From Candidatus Gottesmanbacteria bacterium (GTDB lineage: Bacteria > Patescibacteriota > Microgenomatia > UBA10105 > UBA927), in NCBI GenBank assembly GCA_026396845.1, contig JAPLWC010000019.1, forward strand, positions 1-23,061: a DNA stretch of 23,061 nucleotides, read 5' to 3'. The notes under the pieces were generated by a model. The model was not told the origin of the DNA, ran no database searches, and was given only the letters and a program-made list of their open reading frames with translations. Of this stretch, positions 8,945 through 18,755 are shown piece after piece; the first letter of the stretch is position 1; every line of letters begins with the position of its first letter. The translations under genes were made by a program, and so were the position numbers.

Positions 8945-10027
8945 CTACTTGAAGAATTGTGAGGGGTTGACGGGAACACCATTCACGCGGGTTTCAAAAT
9001 GCAGATGGGTGCCTGTGGACCGGCCGGTTGAGCCCATGCGTCCTATCACCTGACCCCGCGAAACGCGGTCGCCTGCTTTCACATAATATTCCGCCATGTG
9101 ACCATACAGCGTCGATAACCCCCCGCCATGATCGATAATTACATTATTGCCGTAGCCGAACCGGCTGTATTCGCTGGCGATGACGATACCGTTATCGGCC
9201 ACCATAACGCCCGGCCCTGACGGATTGGCAATATCAAACGCCATATGGTACCAAATCGGATACTGAGTGATCGCGCCGTTGGTCGGCCAGAGGAGTCTTC
9301 CTGTCCCCATCGGAGTTGTAAGAAATGACGGCGCAGTAAACGCGATGGCTGGGGCCGCCGGCGGGACACCATCGGGGACAATAAGCGTCTGACCGACGTT
9401 TAACGCAAATGTTTCCAGATCCGCAAAGTCATTAAACGGAAAGTTTACGATTTTTTGCGCATCGGTTTTATATTTCTTCGCGACACTCTGTACCGTATCC
9501 CCCTCCTGCACTTTATAGACGATGCCGGATACCGGCGGAATTTTGAGCGTATCGCCGATTGCCAAATCGTCGGTCCTCAAATTATTCGCCCATCGGATGG
9601 TATCCGTCGAAATTCCGAATTTATCCGCAACGGTTGAAAGTGTGTCGCCTTTCTCCACTGTATAACTTATCACCTGATCGCGGGGCTTTTGGGATACCTG
9701 TGTCTGAATCCCGTAATCGGAAAAATCCAGCGAAGTCGCAACAGCCGAAGACGGGGTAAACTGTGCAAGCTGGTTCTTTACGCCGCCGGGATAGGCGTTG
9801 GCGATAATGGGCGCGCTCATCACGCCCGCGATAAGAAGAATGCCCAACGATATGGTCAAAAACGGGCGCTGGTACATTCCGCGCCGGGCCATGAGGATAT
9901 CAACAATAATATTTTTCTGCGATTCAAAACCCGACCCCCACCGCTTCAGTTTCCGTTCTATATAGTGAAACCACCCCTCACGCCAGAGGCTGATATCTTC
10001 AAAAAGGTTACGGAAGTATTTGCGCAT
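8945..10027 (-). CDS. LysM-domain M23 (LytM-type) metallopeptidase
   Basis: A 360-residue cell-wall protein. Residues 1-55 are a basic cytoplasmic head, 56-76 a membrane helix, then two LysM peptidoglycan-binding domains (about 120-163, SYTVEKGDTLSTVADKFG; and 170-217, YKVQEGDTVQSVAKKY). A C-terminal M23 domain (about 245-355) follows. The zinc and catalytic residues are visible: His261-x3-Asp265 (HMAFD), His310 (LYGH) and His341/His343 (GTHLHFE). It should be an active endopeptidase that cuts peptide cross-links of peptidoglycan during growth or division, or a regulator of such enzymes. It starts 59 bp after the end of rho on the same strand, so it may be co-transcribed. No strong ribosome-binding site is seen at the ATG. 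The long basic head before the membrane helix is unusual for secreted M23 enzymes. Confidence 0.94.
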   Translation of the reverse strand: MRKYFRNLFEDISLWREGWFHYIERKLKRWGSGFESQKNIIVDILMARRGMYQRPFLTISLGILLIAGVMSAPIIANAYPGGVKNQLAQFTPSSAVATSLDFSDYGIQTQVSQKPRDQVISYTVEKGDTLSTVADKFGISTDTIRWANNLRTDDLAIGDTLKIPPVSGIVYKVQEGDTVQSVAKKYKTDAQKIVNFPFNDFADLETFALNVGQTLIVPDGVPPAAPAIAFTAPSFLTTPMGTGRLLWPTNGAITQYPIWYHMAFDIANPSGPGVMVADNGIVIASEYSRFGYGNNVIIDHGGGLSTLYGHMAEYYVKAGDRVSRGQVIGRMGSTGRSTGTHLHFETRVNGVPVNPSQFFK

Positions 10028-10086
10028 ATAAAAGGGTGCTCTTCAGGGTACCATGTGAAAACTCATTGTGCAAATTGGCAGTAGAA

Positions 10087-11748
10087 TTATCCCTGTGACA
10101 ATGTATCGAGGAATTCTGCGTTGTCTTTCGTTTTGGCTAGCTTCTCAATGAGCATCATCGTCCGTTCTTCATCCCCCAACATCGAGAGCATGTGCCGAAG
10201 TGTCGTCACTTTTTTCATCTGGTCCTCGCCGATTAAAAGCTCATCATGACGTGTTCCGCTTTTGCCGATATCAATCGCCGGGAAAATTCTCCGTTCCTGG
10301 AGCGCACGGGAAAGGTGCAATTCCATATTGCCGGTCCCTTTGAATTCTTCGTAAATAAGGTCATCCATCCTGGAGCCGGTTTCAACAAGTGCCGTGCCGA
10401 TGACCGTCAGGGATCCTGCGGTTTTTCCTTCAGTCCCCTCGACACAGCGTGCGGCTCCTAAAAATTTCTTTGCAGGATAGAGAGCGGCCGGGTCAAATCC
10501 GCCGGACAATGTGCGGCCCGAAGGATTGACGACCAGGTTGTATGCCCTCGCCAATCGGGTAATCGAATCCAGAAGGACTACCACGTCTTTACCCATTTCC
10601 ACCAGGCGCTTGGCCCGGTCCAGTGTCACTTCCGCAATCCTGGTCTGCTCCGCCGGAGATTCGTCAAAATTACTTGCTAATACTTCACCATGGATAGAGC
10701 GGGTTAAATCCGTCACTTCTTCCGGCCTCTCTCCGATTAAGGCCGCCATCAGGTGCACCTTCGGATAATTGGCAGTAATGCCCGCCGCAAGTTCTTTGAG
10801 GATCGTCGTTTTGCCGGCTTTAGGAGGAGACACGATAAGTCCCCGTTGTCCGAATCCGATAGGAGCCACAAGATCAATAATGCGGGTCGAAAGGGGCTGC
10901 TGGCCTGTTTCGAGTTTCAACCGTTTATTGGGATACAATGGCGTTAAATCTTCAAATTTCGGCCGGCTCGCCATCTCTTCTGCCGGTTTATCATCCACTT
11001 TTTCTACTTTCAGAAGTCCGTAGTACCGCTCATTATCTTTCGGGGCACGCGCCTGCCCTTCCACCATATCGCCGTTCCTTAGTAAAAACCGCCGGATCTG
11101 AGACTGGGAAATATACACATCGCGTTCGCTGGGAGTAAACTTCGGCCGTAAAAATCCGTGGCCTTCCGGCATAACATCAAGGATTCCCTTGACGGTTTCC
11201 GTCGGTACATCAATATCCTGTGTAAAACTTTCACTATTTTGAGGTCGCGGCGTCCATTCGCGACGATACCCCGGTGTAGTCCCCCCGGAAGAATAACCCC
11301 TGTTTCCGCCGTAACCACCCTGACGGTTTTGACCCGCTTCGCCGGAGCTATAGCGAGGCGAGTATCCCCCGCCCTGTCTTCGGAATCCGCCGCGATTGCG
11401 GTCAAATCCCATGCGGGGACGATCATTTCTTGCTGGCGGCCCGCCTGCATCGCTATGCGAAGCATTGCGGGCAGGTGTATACGGCAACGGTACTGGTGTT
11501 GATGCCGAAGACGAGTCTGCAGCTTTTGGCTCAACTGCTTTTGGCTCTTCCTTGCCCGCCGAAGCCCTGCCTGCCGGCGAAGTTGGCTTGGCGGAGGCGG
11601 GTTTGGGTCCGCCCGCCTGGCCGCGAGGCTGGCCGATAAGATCATCAACACTCAATGACGGCGCGACAATAGGCGGCTCGTCTGCAGGCGGAGTCTCCTG
11701 AACGATTTTCTTCGGTTTTGCTGATTTAGTGGATGCGCGAAACGCCAT
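10087..11748 (-). CDS. rho: Transcription termination factor Rho with long disordered N-terminus
   Basis: A 553-residue protein. The C-terminal 370 residues are canonical Rho, the hexameric RNA-dependent ATPase that releases transcripts. A cold-shock-like RNA-binding domain (about 185-250, VKGILDVMPEGHGFLR), Walker A SPPKAGKTT (307-315), the catalytic ALIGERPEEVTD segment (336-347), Walker B DVVVLLDSITR (388-398), the Q-loop region GGFDPAALYPAKKF, and ALVETGSRMDDLIYEEFKGT (453-472) are all seen. The N-terminal 185 residues lack the usual helical Rho_N domain and are instead low-complexity: Pro/Ala/Lys-rich (20-90), then Gly/Arg/Tyr-rich (110-165, RGG-like). Disordered insertions in Rho are known in other phyla and can promote RNA binding or condensation. 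Two short repeats shared with other genes (11439-11472, 11566-11580) encode part of this region. It lies downstream of the DUF2298 gene, but a promoter of its own is likely. Confidence 0.97.
   Translation of the reverse strand: MAFRASTKSAKPKKIVQETPPADEPPIVAPSLSVDDLIGQPRGQAGGPKPASAKPTSPAGRASAGKEEPKAVEPKAADSSSASTPVPLPYTPARNASHSDAGGPPARNDRPRMGFDRNRGGFRRQGGGYSPRYSSGEAGQNRQGGYGGNRGYSSGGTTPGYRREWTPRPQNSESFTQDIDVPTETVKGILDVMPEGHGFLRPKFTPSERDVYISQSQIRRFLLRNGDMVEGQARAPKDNERYYGLLKVEKVDDKPAEEMASRPKFEDLTPLYPNKRLKLETGQQPLSTRIIDLVAPIGFGQRGLIVSPPKAGKTTILKELAAGITANYPKVHLMAALIGERPEEVTDLTRSIHGEVLASNFDESPAEQTRIAEVTLDRAKRLVEMGKDVVVLLDSITRLARAYNLVVNPSGRTLSGGFDPAALYPAKKFLGAARCVEGTEGKTAGSLTVIGTALVETGSRMDDLIYEEFKGTGNMELHLSRALQERRIFPAIDIGKSGTRHDELLIGEDQMKKVTTLRHMLSMLGDEERTMMLIEKLAKTKDNAEFLDTLSQG
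11439..11472. repeat. 34-bp GC-rich palindromic element in the rho N-terminus
   Basis: Outer arms GCCCGC (11439-11444) and GCGGGC (11467-11472) with inner arms TGCATCGC and GCGAAGCA (7 of 8 paired) around a 3-nt loop. Encodes PARNASHSDAGG. It has the same length, layout and reading frame as the element at 2602-2635. Confidence 0.78.
11566..11580. repeat. 15-mer microrepeat shared with the NPCBM gene
   Basis: CCTGCCTGCCGGCGA occurs here and at 6058-6072 exactly; a diverged relative is at 15275-15295. Here it sits in the opposite orientation relative to the gene and encodes SPAGRA in the disordered part of Rho. Confidence 0.7.
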
Positions 11749-11851
11749 AAACTATAAGGACAAATGCGTGTGTTCGGTGCTCATGTAGTATGGTTCTTAG
11801 GGATACGTGAAATAGACTGTCAATACGAGGAAACATTCAATCTCACCGTGT

Positions 11852-11880
11852 ATTTAACCACGTTTTGTACAGCTTGTCAA
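11852..11880 (-). promoter_or_regulatory. Predicted sigma-70-type promoter of rho
   Basis: On the minus strand a perfect TTGACA (11875-11880) is separated by 17 bp from TTAAAT (11852-11857, 4 of 6 to consensus), about 100 nt before the rho ATG. A second TTGACA lies at 11818-11823 but its -10 partner is weak. The leader would be about 95 nt long, unlike the very short leaders predicted elsewhere, leaving room for autoregulation of rho. Confidence 0.55.
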
Positions 11881-11904
11881 TCCCGCTCTTCGCGAAGGGC
11901 GGGA
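11881..11904. repeat. 24-bp palindrome after the DUF2298 stop codon
   Basis: TCCCGCTCTTCG and CGAAGGGCGGGA pair in 11 of 12 positions (one G-T) with no spacer. It begins directly after the stop of the minus-strand DUF2298 gene. No T-run follows on either strand, so it is not a standard intrinsic terminator; it may protect the 3' end or belong to the palindromic repeats seen inside genes. Confidence 0.7.
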
Positions 11905-14136
<2,232 letters not shown>

Positions 14137-14145
14137 ATGGTGTAG

Positions 14146-14151
14146 ATTATA
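14146..14151 (-). promoter_or_regulatory. -10 box (TATAAT) of the DUF2298 gene
   Basis: A perfect TATAAT on the minus strand ends 9 nt before the ATG at 14136, predicting a leader of about 3 nt. No good -35 hexamer is visible. Confidence 0.65.
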
Positions 14152-14214
14152 TACCCATCTTACTCAGGTTTGCAGCCCGATAGGGCGAAAAAACTGATTA
14201 GATGGGTAGATACC
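14152..14214. promoter_or_regulatory. Inverted and direct repeats in a divergent promoter region (possible operator)
   Basis: TACCCATCT (14152-14160) and AGATGGGTA (14200-14208) are perfect reverse complements, and TACCC recurs at 14210-14214 beside the second arm. The first arm touches the -10 box of the DUF2298 gene. Located between two divergent promoters, these could be binding sites for a shared regulator, although no regulator gene is present. Confidence 0.4.
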
Positions 14215-14242
14215 CAGACTTACCATAAATTAGAGGGTAACG

Positions 14243-14251
14243 TGATACAAT
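14243..14251 (+). promoter_or_regulatory. Extended -10 promoter (TGATACAAT) of the FAD oxidoreductase operon
   Basis: TG-A-TACAAT ends 6 nt before the ATG at 14258. With standard spacing the transcript would begin at or within a base of the A of the start codon, so the mRNA should be leaderless. There is no -35 element. Confidence 0.65.
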
Positions 14252-14257
14252 CTTCTC

Positions 14258-15508
14258 ATGAAAGTTGCAGTTATCGGCGGCGGGTTTACGGGACTGACTG
14301 CCGCGTATGAACTCACCAAACGCGGGTATATTGTCACACTGTTTGAACAGGAAAAAGCCCTCGGCGGGCTGGCCCGCGGATTCAAAGAATCTGGTTGGTC
14401 GTGGTACCTGGAATATACCTATCACCATTGGTTTACCAATGACCGCACAGTACTCAATTTGATCAAAGAATTAGGCCTCATAAATAAACTGATTACTGCC
14501 CGGCCGGTTACGGCATCACTGTATAAAGGAGAGCCATACCAACTGGATTCGCCTATGCATTTATTCACGTTCCCCGGACTCTCGACACTCGATAAATTCC
14601 GTACTGCGGCGCTTCTTGGATTTTTAAAATTTAATCCTTTTTGGAAACCACTGGAAAATATTACTTCTGAACAACTTTTAACCTCAATAGGCGGGTCCGC
14701 CAGCTGGCGGATGCTCTGGGAACCGCTTCTCATCGGCAAATTCGGTGACTTCGCACCGAAAATTCAGGCCGCCTGGTTCTGGGCCCGCATTAAAAAGAGA
14801 ACTTCACGTCTTATGTACATGAAGGGTGGTTTCAAAACGCTCATAGATGCTCTTGAAAACGCTATTAAAAAACAAGGCGGGAAAATTTTGATGAACAAAA
14901 AACTCGACGCGCTCCCCAAAGGATTCGACAAAATTCTTCTTACCGTTCCCACTTCTATTGCATTAAAAATTTCATCCGGCCAGTTGGCGGATCAAATTGA
15001 ATCCACCCCCCATCTTACGGCACAAACCTTAATTCTGGAAACCGATAAACCGATTTTTAAAGATGTTTACTGGCTCAATATCACCGACCGATCATTTCCG
15101 TTTTTGGCAGCTGTTGCGCACACAAATTTTATGGATACAAAATACTATGGCGGGCACCACCTTACGTATTTTGGTAACTATCTTCCCGCAGACCATCCAT
15201 ATCTTTCAATGACTAAAGAGCATCTACTTAAAAAATTTATGCCATTTATTAAACGTCTTTCCGACAATTCACTACCTGCCTCGCCGGCGGGCGGGTTCAC
15301 CATTCACAATTCATTCATGTTCGTCGCACCCTTCGCTCAACCGGTCCATGAACTTCATTATTCCTCCCGTGCCCCGAAACTGGAAACCGCTATAACCAAT
15401 ATCTATCTTGCTAATATGGACAGTATCGTTCCCTGGGACCGCGGCATCAATTATGCAATAGAATTAGGTCAAAAAGCAGCAGCCGTAATTGCTTCAAAGT
15501 ATATATAA
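14258..15508 (+). CDS. FAD-dependent amine-oxidase/protoporphyrinogen-oxidase-like protein
   Basis: A 416-residue flavoprotein. Residues 1-40 are a Rossmann FAD-binding region: VAVIGGGFTGLTAAYEL (GxGxxG), acidic Glu30 closing the second strand, then the GGLARG loop (36-41). FWARIKKR and MYMKGGFKTLIDALENAI in the middle, and NIYLANMDSIVPWDRGINYAIELGQ at the end (C-terminal FAD-contact motif), match the group annotated as NAD(P)/FAD-dependent or protoporphyrinogen-oxidase-like in CPR genomes and near glycan loci. The substrate is unknown; heme synthesis genes are not in the window, so a role in glycan or polyprenyl modification is more likely (inference). The predicted leaderless promoter fixes the start. 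Two repeat elements are in frame (14696-14711 and 15275-15316); the second inserts LPASPAGGFTIHNS before the conserved C-terminus. Confidence 0.88.
   Translation: MKVAVIGGGFTGLTAAYELTKRGYIVTLFEQEKALGGLARGFKESGWSWYLEYTYHHWFTNDRTVLNLIKELGLINKLITARPVTASLYKGEPYQLDSPMHLFTFPGLSTLDKFRTAALLGFLKFNPFWKPLENITSEQLLTSIGGSASWRMLWEPLLIGKFGDFAPKIQAAWFWARIKKRTSRLMYMKGGFKTLIDALENAIKKQGGKILMNKKLDALPKGFDKILLTVPTSIALKISSGQLADQIESTPHLTAQTLILETDKPIFKDVYWLNITDRSFPFLAAVAHTNFMDTKYYGGHHLTYFGNYLPADHPYLSMTKEHLLKKFMPFIKRLSDNSLPASPAGGFTIHNSFMFVAPFAQPVHELHYSSRAPKLETAITNIYLANMDSIVPWDRGINYAIELGQKAAAVIASKYI
14696..14711. repeat. 16-bp perfect palindrome TCCGCCAGCTGGCGGA
   Basis: Same core as the palindrome at 12975-12992. It encodes GSASWR in the FAD oxidoreductase, a different frame from the PPAGGS encoded at 12975. 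A weaker relative (CCGGCCAGTTGGCGG) lies at about 14976-14990. Confidence 0.75.
15275..15316 (+). repeat. Composite repeat: GC-rich palindrome joined to 7-bp TTCACNA repeats
   Basis: CCTGCC plus a CGCCGGCG core and GGCGGG (15275-15295) run straight into TTCACCA, TTCACAA, TTCATTC (15296-15316). It encodes LPASPAGGFTIHNSF. The palindromic half resembles 6058-6079 and the heptamer half resembles the TTCACTA arrays, so the two kinds of repeat are physically joined here as at 12961-13010. Confidence 0.72.
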
Positions 15509-15517
15509 TAACTAGTG

Positions 15518-17197
15518 ATGGATCCAAAACCCTCTAAAAGCAGATTAATACGCTTGTTCGAAGCAATCTTTTTTTGTGGGATCTTCCTTTTTTCATTCTG
15601 GCTCATGTTTCATACGTTTTCGTATGACAAAAAAACATCATCGATGCTTATCGCAGCTAAGGCGTATAGTGATTTTGGAGCCCATATTCCCCTTATCCGT
15701 TCGTTCTCCATGGGTGATAATCTCATACGGTTTATCCACGGAACGGTTGAGTATCCTATTTATCCCGGTGAGCCCATCCGATACCACTACATCTTTTATA
15801 TGGTTGTGGGAGCTCTGGAGAGACTTGGTCTTCGTATTGATTGGGCTTTAAATATACCGAGCGCTCTGGGGTTTTTTGCTCTTATCATTCTTCTGTATCT
15901 TCTGGCAAAACGGCTGTTTCACTCGGTCAGCGTCGGCGTTCTTGCTGTCGTTTTTTTCCTTTTCAACGGATCATTATCATTTTTAAAATTTTTTCAGCTC
16001 CATCCGATATCACGGACGTCACTCAATGATATTATCGCAAACAATATATTTCCCAGCTTTGCGCCGTGGGGAAAAGGCGACATCAGTGCATTTTGGAACC
16101 TCAATATCTATACAAATCAACGGCATCTTGCGTTTGCATTTGCACTGGCTCTTATATTTATCAGTATTTTGTTGTGGATAGAAAATAAGCCATTAAAAAA
16201 ACAGGCTCTCTTCCTTATTCCCGAAGTTATTATTCTTGCCATCATGCCCTATTTTCATCAACCGATACTTCTCATTCTTGCTATATTTATGATCTGTTAT
16301 TTCTTTGTATTTCCACGTCTCCGGATTATTTTATTGCTCATCGGAGAAATTGGAGCTCTCTGCATCCTCCCGCAGGTTCTTCCGTTACTCCACGGATTAC
16401 ATACGTTCCGCTGGAATCCAGGGTATCTCGTATCTGCCCCTCTTTCCCCTATCCATATTCTGTGGTATTGGACCCAAAATATCGGACTGCATGTTCTCCT
16501 TATTCCGCTAGGATGGCTCATTGCTCCGGCACGAATTAAAAAAATTATGATTCCCCTATTTTTTGTTTTTCTTATTCCAAACCTCGTCCAATTTTCCGTG
16601 GAAATGGCAGCGAATCATAAATTCTTTAATTTCTTTCTTGTATTCGGGAGCATGCTCACGGCATACGTATTGGTTACTTTTTATTCGGCAATAAAAAGAC
16701 CATCGACCAATTTCATTCTTCGAATATTGGGGTACGAAATAATTGGAGTATTCATATTTTTTCTTGTATTCTCCGGTATTATTGACTTCTTCCCTATCTA
16801 CAACGATGGGCAAATGCCATTTCTGGATATTCCAAAAAACACAGTGGCTGCCTGGATACGCAACAATACGCCGGCGGATGCAGTATTTCTTAATTCAGGG
16901 TATGGTTTCCAGCCCGAATCTATTGCGGGACGAAAAATCTTACATGGATGGCCGTATTCGACTTGGTCTGCCGGATATGATGCGCAACAGAGGGACAAAG
17001 ACATGAAAACGCTCTTTGAAACGACTGATACATCTGTTTTTTGCAACTTAATCAATCTCTATCATATCTCCTACGTTTCCTATCAGGAACCATTTGATTT
17101 ACCGGATATACACGCTTCCCTCAGTGCTCTCGCGTCACATGCCAGACGTGTGTATACTGATGAAAAATTCAGCATTTGGATACCGCTATGTCAGTAG
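15518..17197 (+). CDS. Polytopic GT-C-like membrane protein (DUF2298/YYY-like N-terminus)
   Basis: A 559-residue membrane protein with about ten helices and a soluble tail of about 120 residues. The first outer loop (AYSDFGAHIPLIRSFS, then PIYPGEPIRYHYIFYMVVGALE) resembles DUF2298-type and GT39-like proteins in which a D-x-x-x-H and a Y-H-Y segment face the outside. The tail contains WPYSTWSAGYDAQQR and NLYHISYVSYQEPFD, the same Y-I/V-x-Y ending seen in other proteins here. It is thought to be a glycosyltransferase or glycan polymer enzyme, but no catalytic residue can be fixed. The ATG at 15518 is chosen; a GTG directly before it is also in frame. It follows the FAD oxidoreductase by 9 bp and overlaps the next gene. 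Base composition becomes clearly AT-richer from here to about 20330, and no in-frame repeats are seen. Confidence 0.82.
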   Translation: MDPKPSKSRLIRLFEAIFFCGIFLFSFWLMFHTFSYDKKTSSMLIAAKAYSDFGAHIPLIRSFSMGDNLIRFIHGTVEYPIYPGEPIRYHYIFYMVVGALERLGLRIDWALNIPSALGFFALIILLYLLAKRLFHSVSVGVLAVVFFLFNGSLSFLKFFQLHPISRTSLNDIIANNIFPSFAPWGKGDISAFWNLNIYTNQRHLAFAFALALIFISILLWIENKPLKKQALFLIPEVIILAIMPYFHQPILLILAIFMICYFFVFPRLRIILLLIGEIGALCILPQVLPLLHGLHTFRWNPGYLVSAPLSPIHILWYWTQNIGLHVLLIPLGWLIAPARIKKIMIPLFFVFLIPNLVQFSVEMAANHKFFNFFLVFGSMLTAYVLVTFYSAIKRPSTNFILRILGYEIIGVFIFFLVFSGIIDFFPIYNDGQMPFLDIPKNTVAAWIRNNTPADAVFLNSGYGFQPESIAGRKILHGWPYSTWSAGYDAQQRDKDMKTLFETTDTSVFCNLINLYHISYVSYQEPFDLPDIHASLSALASHARRVYTDEKFSIWIPLCQ

Positions 17198-18741
17198 CAC
17201 AACGATGGGCTATCTCGTTACTCTGCTTTATCACTGCGGTGGGGTTTTTTGTACGAATCTATCATGTCGATACAAATCCTGCCGGGTTTTTTTGCGACGA
17301 AGCAAGTATCGGCTATAACGCATATACGCTTCTCACAACAGGGAAAGACGAACACGGGACATCTCTTCCTGTATTTTTCCGGTCTTTCGGAGATTATCGC
17401 ACGCCAATCCCTTTTTATACCGCAATTCCCTTTATCGCTCTCTTCGGTTTGTCCGAGTTGTCAGTTCGCCTTGCCACAGTTTCTGTAGGAACGTTGACAA
17501 TTGTGGTTCTATTTCTCTTTATACATCGACTATTTGTTGTGATAAATAAAGAGCGTTATGCCGCTCTTGCCGGTTTGGTCGGCGCCGGAATTCTTGCGAT
17601 AAGTCCGTGGCATATTCATTTTTCCCGATTCGGCTCGGAATATATTTATCTTCCGTTTTTCCTCCTCTTCGCCGCATGGTGTTTTCTGGAAAGCATACAT
17701 CATCGAAAAATGTTTATTCTTGCCTCAGTATTAAGTATTGCTATCTGCTACACGTATCTGCCTGGAGTTATATTAGGCCCCCTTTTTTATGTGGGTTCGT
17801 TTTTCATTATTCTTCCGTACGGAAAAAATTCAAAACACACTGTATGGTTGGGAATTATTATTGCATTGCTAACGTTTACTCCTGTTCTTATTGCATGGCA
17901 AAATAAAACGCTGCAAACCCGATGGAATAACGTCGAACTTGAGAAAACGCAACCAGTTGCCTCACAAATACAATTGTTCGTTAGTCAATATATCTCTCAT
18001 TTTTCACCATTATTTCTTTTTACCAAGGGAGATACCGAATATCCAGGTCATTATATGCAACGATTCGGTGTCCGTGGTCAGGGACAAATCTATCTCGTGG
18101 ACGGTATATTTGTTTTACTCGGAATAGTATTTTGTATTCTCTCTATGAAAAGATATCCCGTTATGCTGTTTCCCTTGCTCATACTATTTCTCTACCCAAT
18201 AGGAAGCAGCATCACAAAAACTGATGGTGGTCCGTTTTCCTTCCGATCTATCCTTGGCAGTATTGCGTTCCCCATCGTGAGTACCATCGGTATAACGCTC
18301 GTGTTTTCTCTTATCCGTAATAAAAGGGTCCAACTGGTGTTGAGTCTGTTGATCTTTCTCGGGTATGGGATAAGTTTCGGACGGTATCTCTACCTGTATC
18401 ACACCCAATACCCCCTGTATTCACAGGATTTCGCAGGATGGCAATTCGGACCGCGGGACGTTATGAAAACATTTTTAGATAATAAAGGAAAATACGATGA
18501 ATATCTTCTGATCGGAGAGTTTAACGCACCGGAAATTTTTCTTAAATTTTATGACCCAACCAATATCTGCCAAAACAAATGTAGAATTGCCGGTGTAAAT
18601 GATATACATGAGGATCGTTCACAACTTATTGCTATATCACCACAATCCTGGCAACAAGTTCCGAATCTTATGCTGACTGTTCAAAAGGTTATTCCCTATC
18701 CGAATGGGCAGCCGGCGTATTATATTGCAACATCACGGTAA
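17188..18741 (+). CDS. GT39/ArnT-like membrane glycosyltransferase
   Basis: A 517-residue protein with about eleven membrane helices. The N-terminal pattern is that of GT39/PMT_2 and ArnT-like enzymes: helix 1 (residues 7-25), then NPAGFFCDEASIGYNAY with the acidic pair Asp37-Glu38 expected to bind the lipid-phosphate sugar and metal. TGKDEHGTSLPVFF and YRTPIPFYTAIPF follow, with the second helix and LSVRLATVSVGTL. SPWHIHFSRFGSEY (the conserved SPWHxxxSR-x-x-x-E block) is clear. These enzymes move a sugar from polyprenyl-phosphate to protein or lipid on the outer face. The ATG at 17188 overlaps the previous stop by 10 bp; a TTG at 17176 is also in frame. It is in one operon with the preceding gene. 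Substrate unknown. Confidence 0.9.
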   Translation: MSVAQRWAISLLCFITAVGFFVRIYHVDTNPAGFFCDEASIGYNAYTLLTTGKDEHGTSLPVFFRSFGDYRTPIPFYTAIPFIALFGLSELSVRLATVSVGTLTIVVLFLFIHRLFVVINKERYAALAGLVGAGILAISPWHIHFSRFGSEYIYLPFFLLFAAWCFLESIHHRKMFILASVLSIAICYTYLPGVILGPLFYVGSFFIILPYGKNSKHTVWLGIIIALLTFTPVLIAWQNKTLQTRWNNVELEKTQPVASQIQLFVSQYISHFSPLFLFTKGDTEYPGHYMQRFGVRGQGQIYLVDGIFVLLGIVFCILSMKRYPVMLFPLLILFLYPIGSSITKTDGGPFSFRSILGSIAFPIVSTIGITLVFSLIRNKRVQLVLSLLIFLGYGISFGRYLYLYHTQYPLYSQDFAGWQFGPRDVMKTFLDNKGKYDEYLLIGEFNAPEIFLKFYDPTNICQNKCRIAGVNDIHEDRSQLIAISPQSWQQVPNLMLTVQKVIPYPNGQPAYYIATSR

Positions 18742-18755
18742 AATTGAAATATGAT

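Noticed and set aside
9689..10084. 131-codon plus-strand frame over the M23 gene start
   Set aside because: Antisense to a well supported gene, and its composition looks like shadow reading.
11079..11651. 190-codon frame overlapping the rho N-terminus on the same strand
   Set aside because: It is an alternate frame of the low-complexity GC-rich region; biased composition keeps it open by chance.
11881..11904. Intrinsic terminator of the DUF2298 gene
   Set aside because: The hairpin is strong but no T-run follows it on the minus strand; recorded as a palindrome instead.
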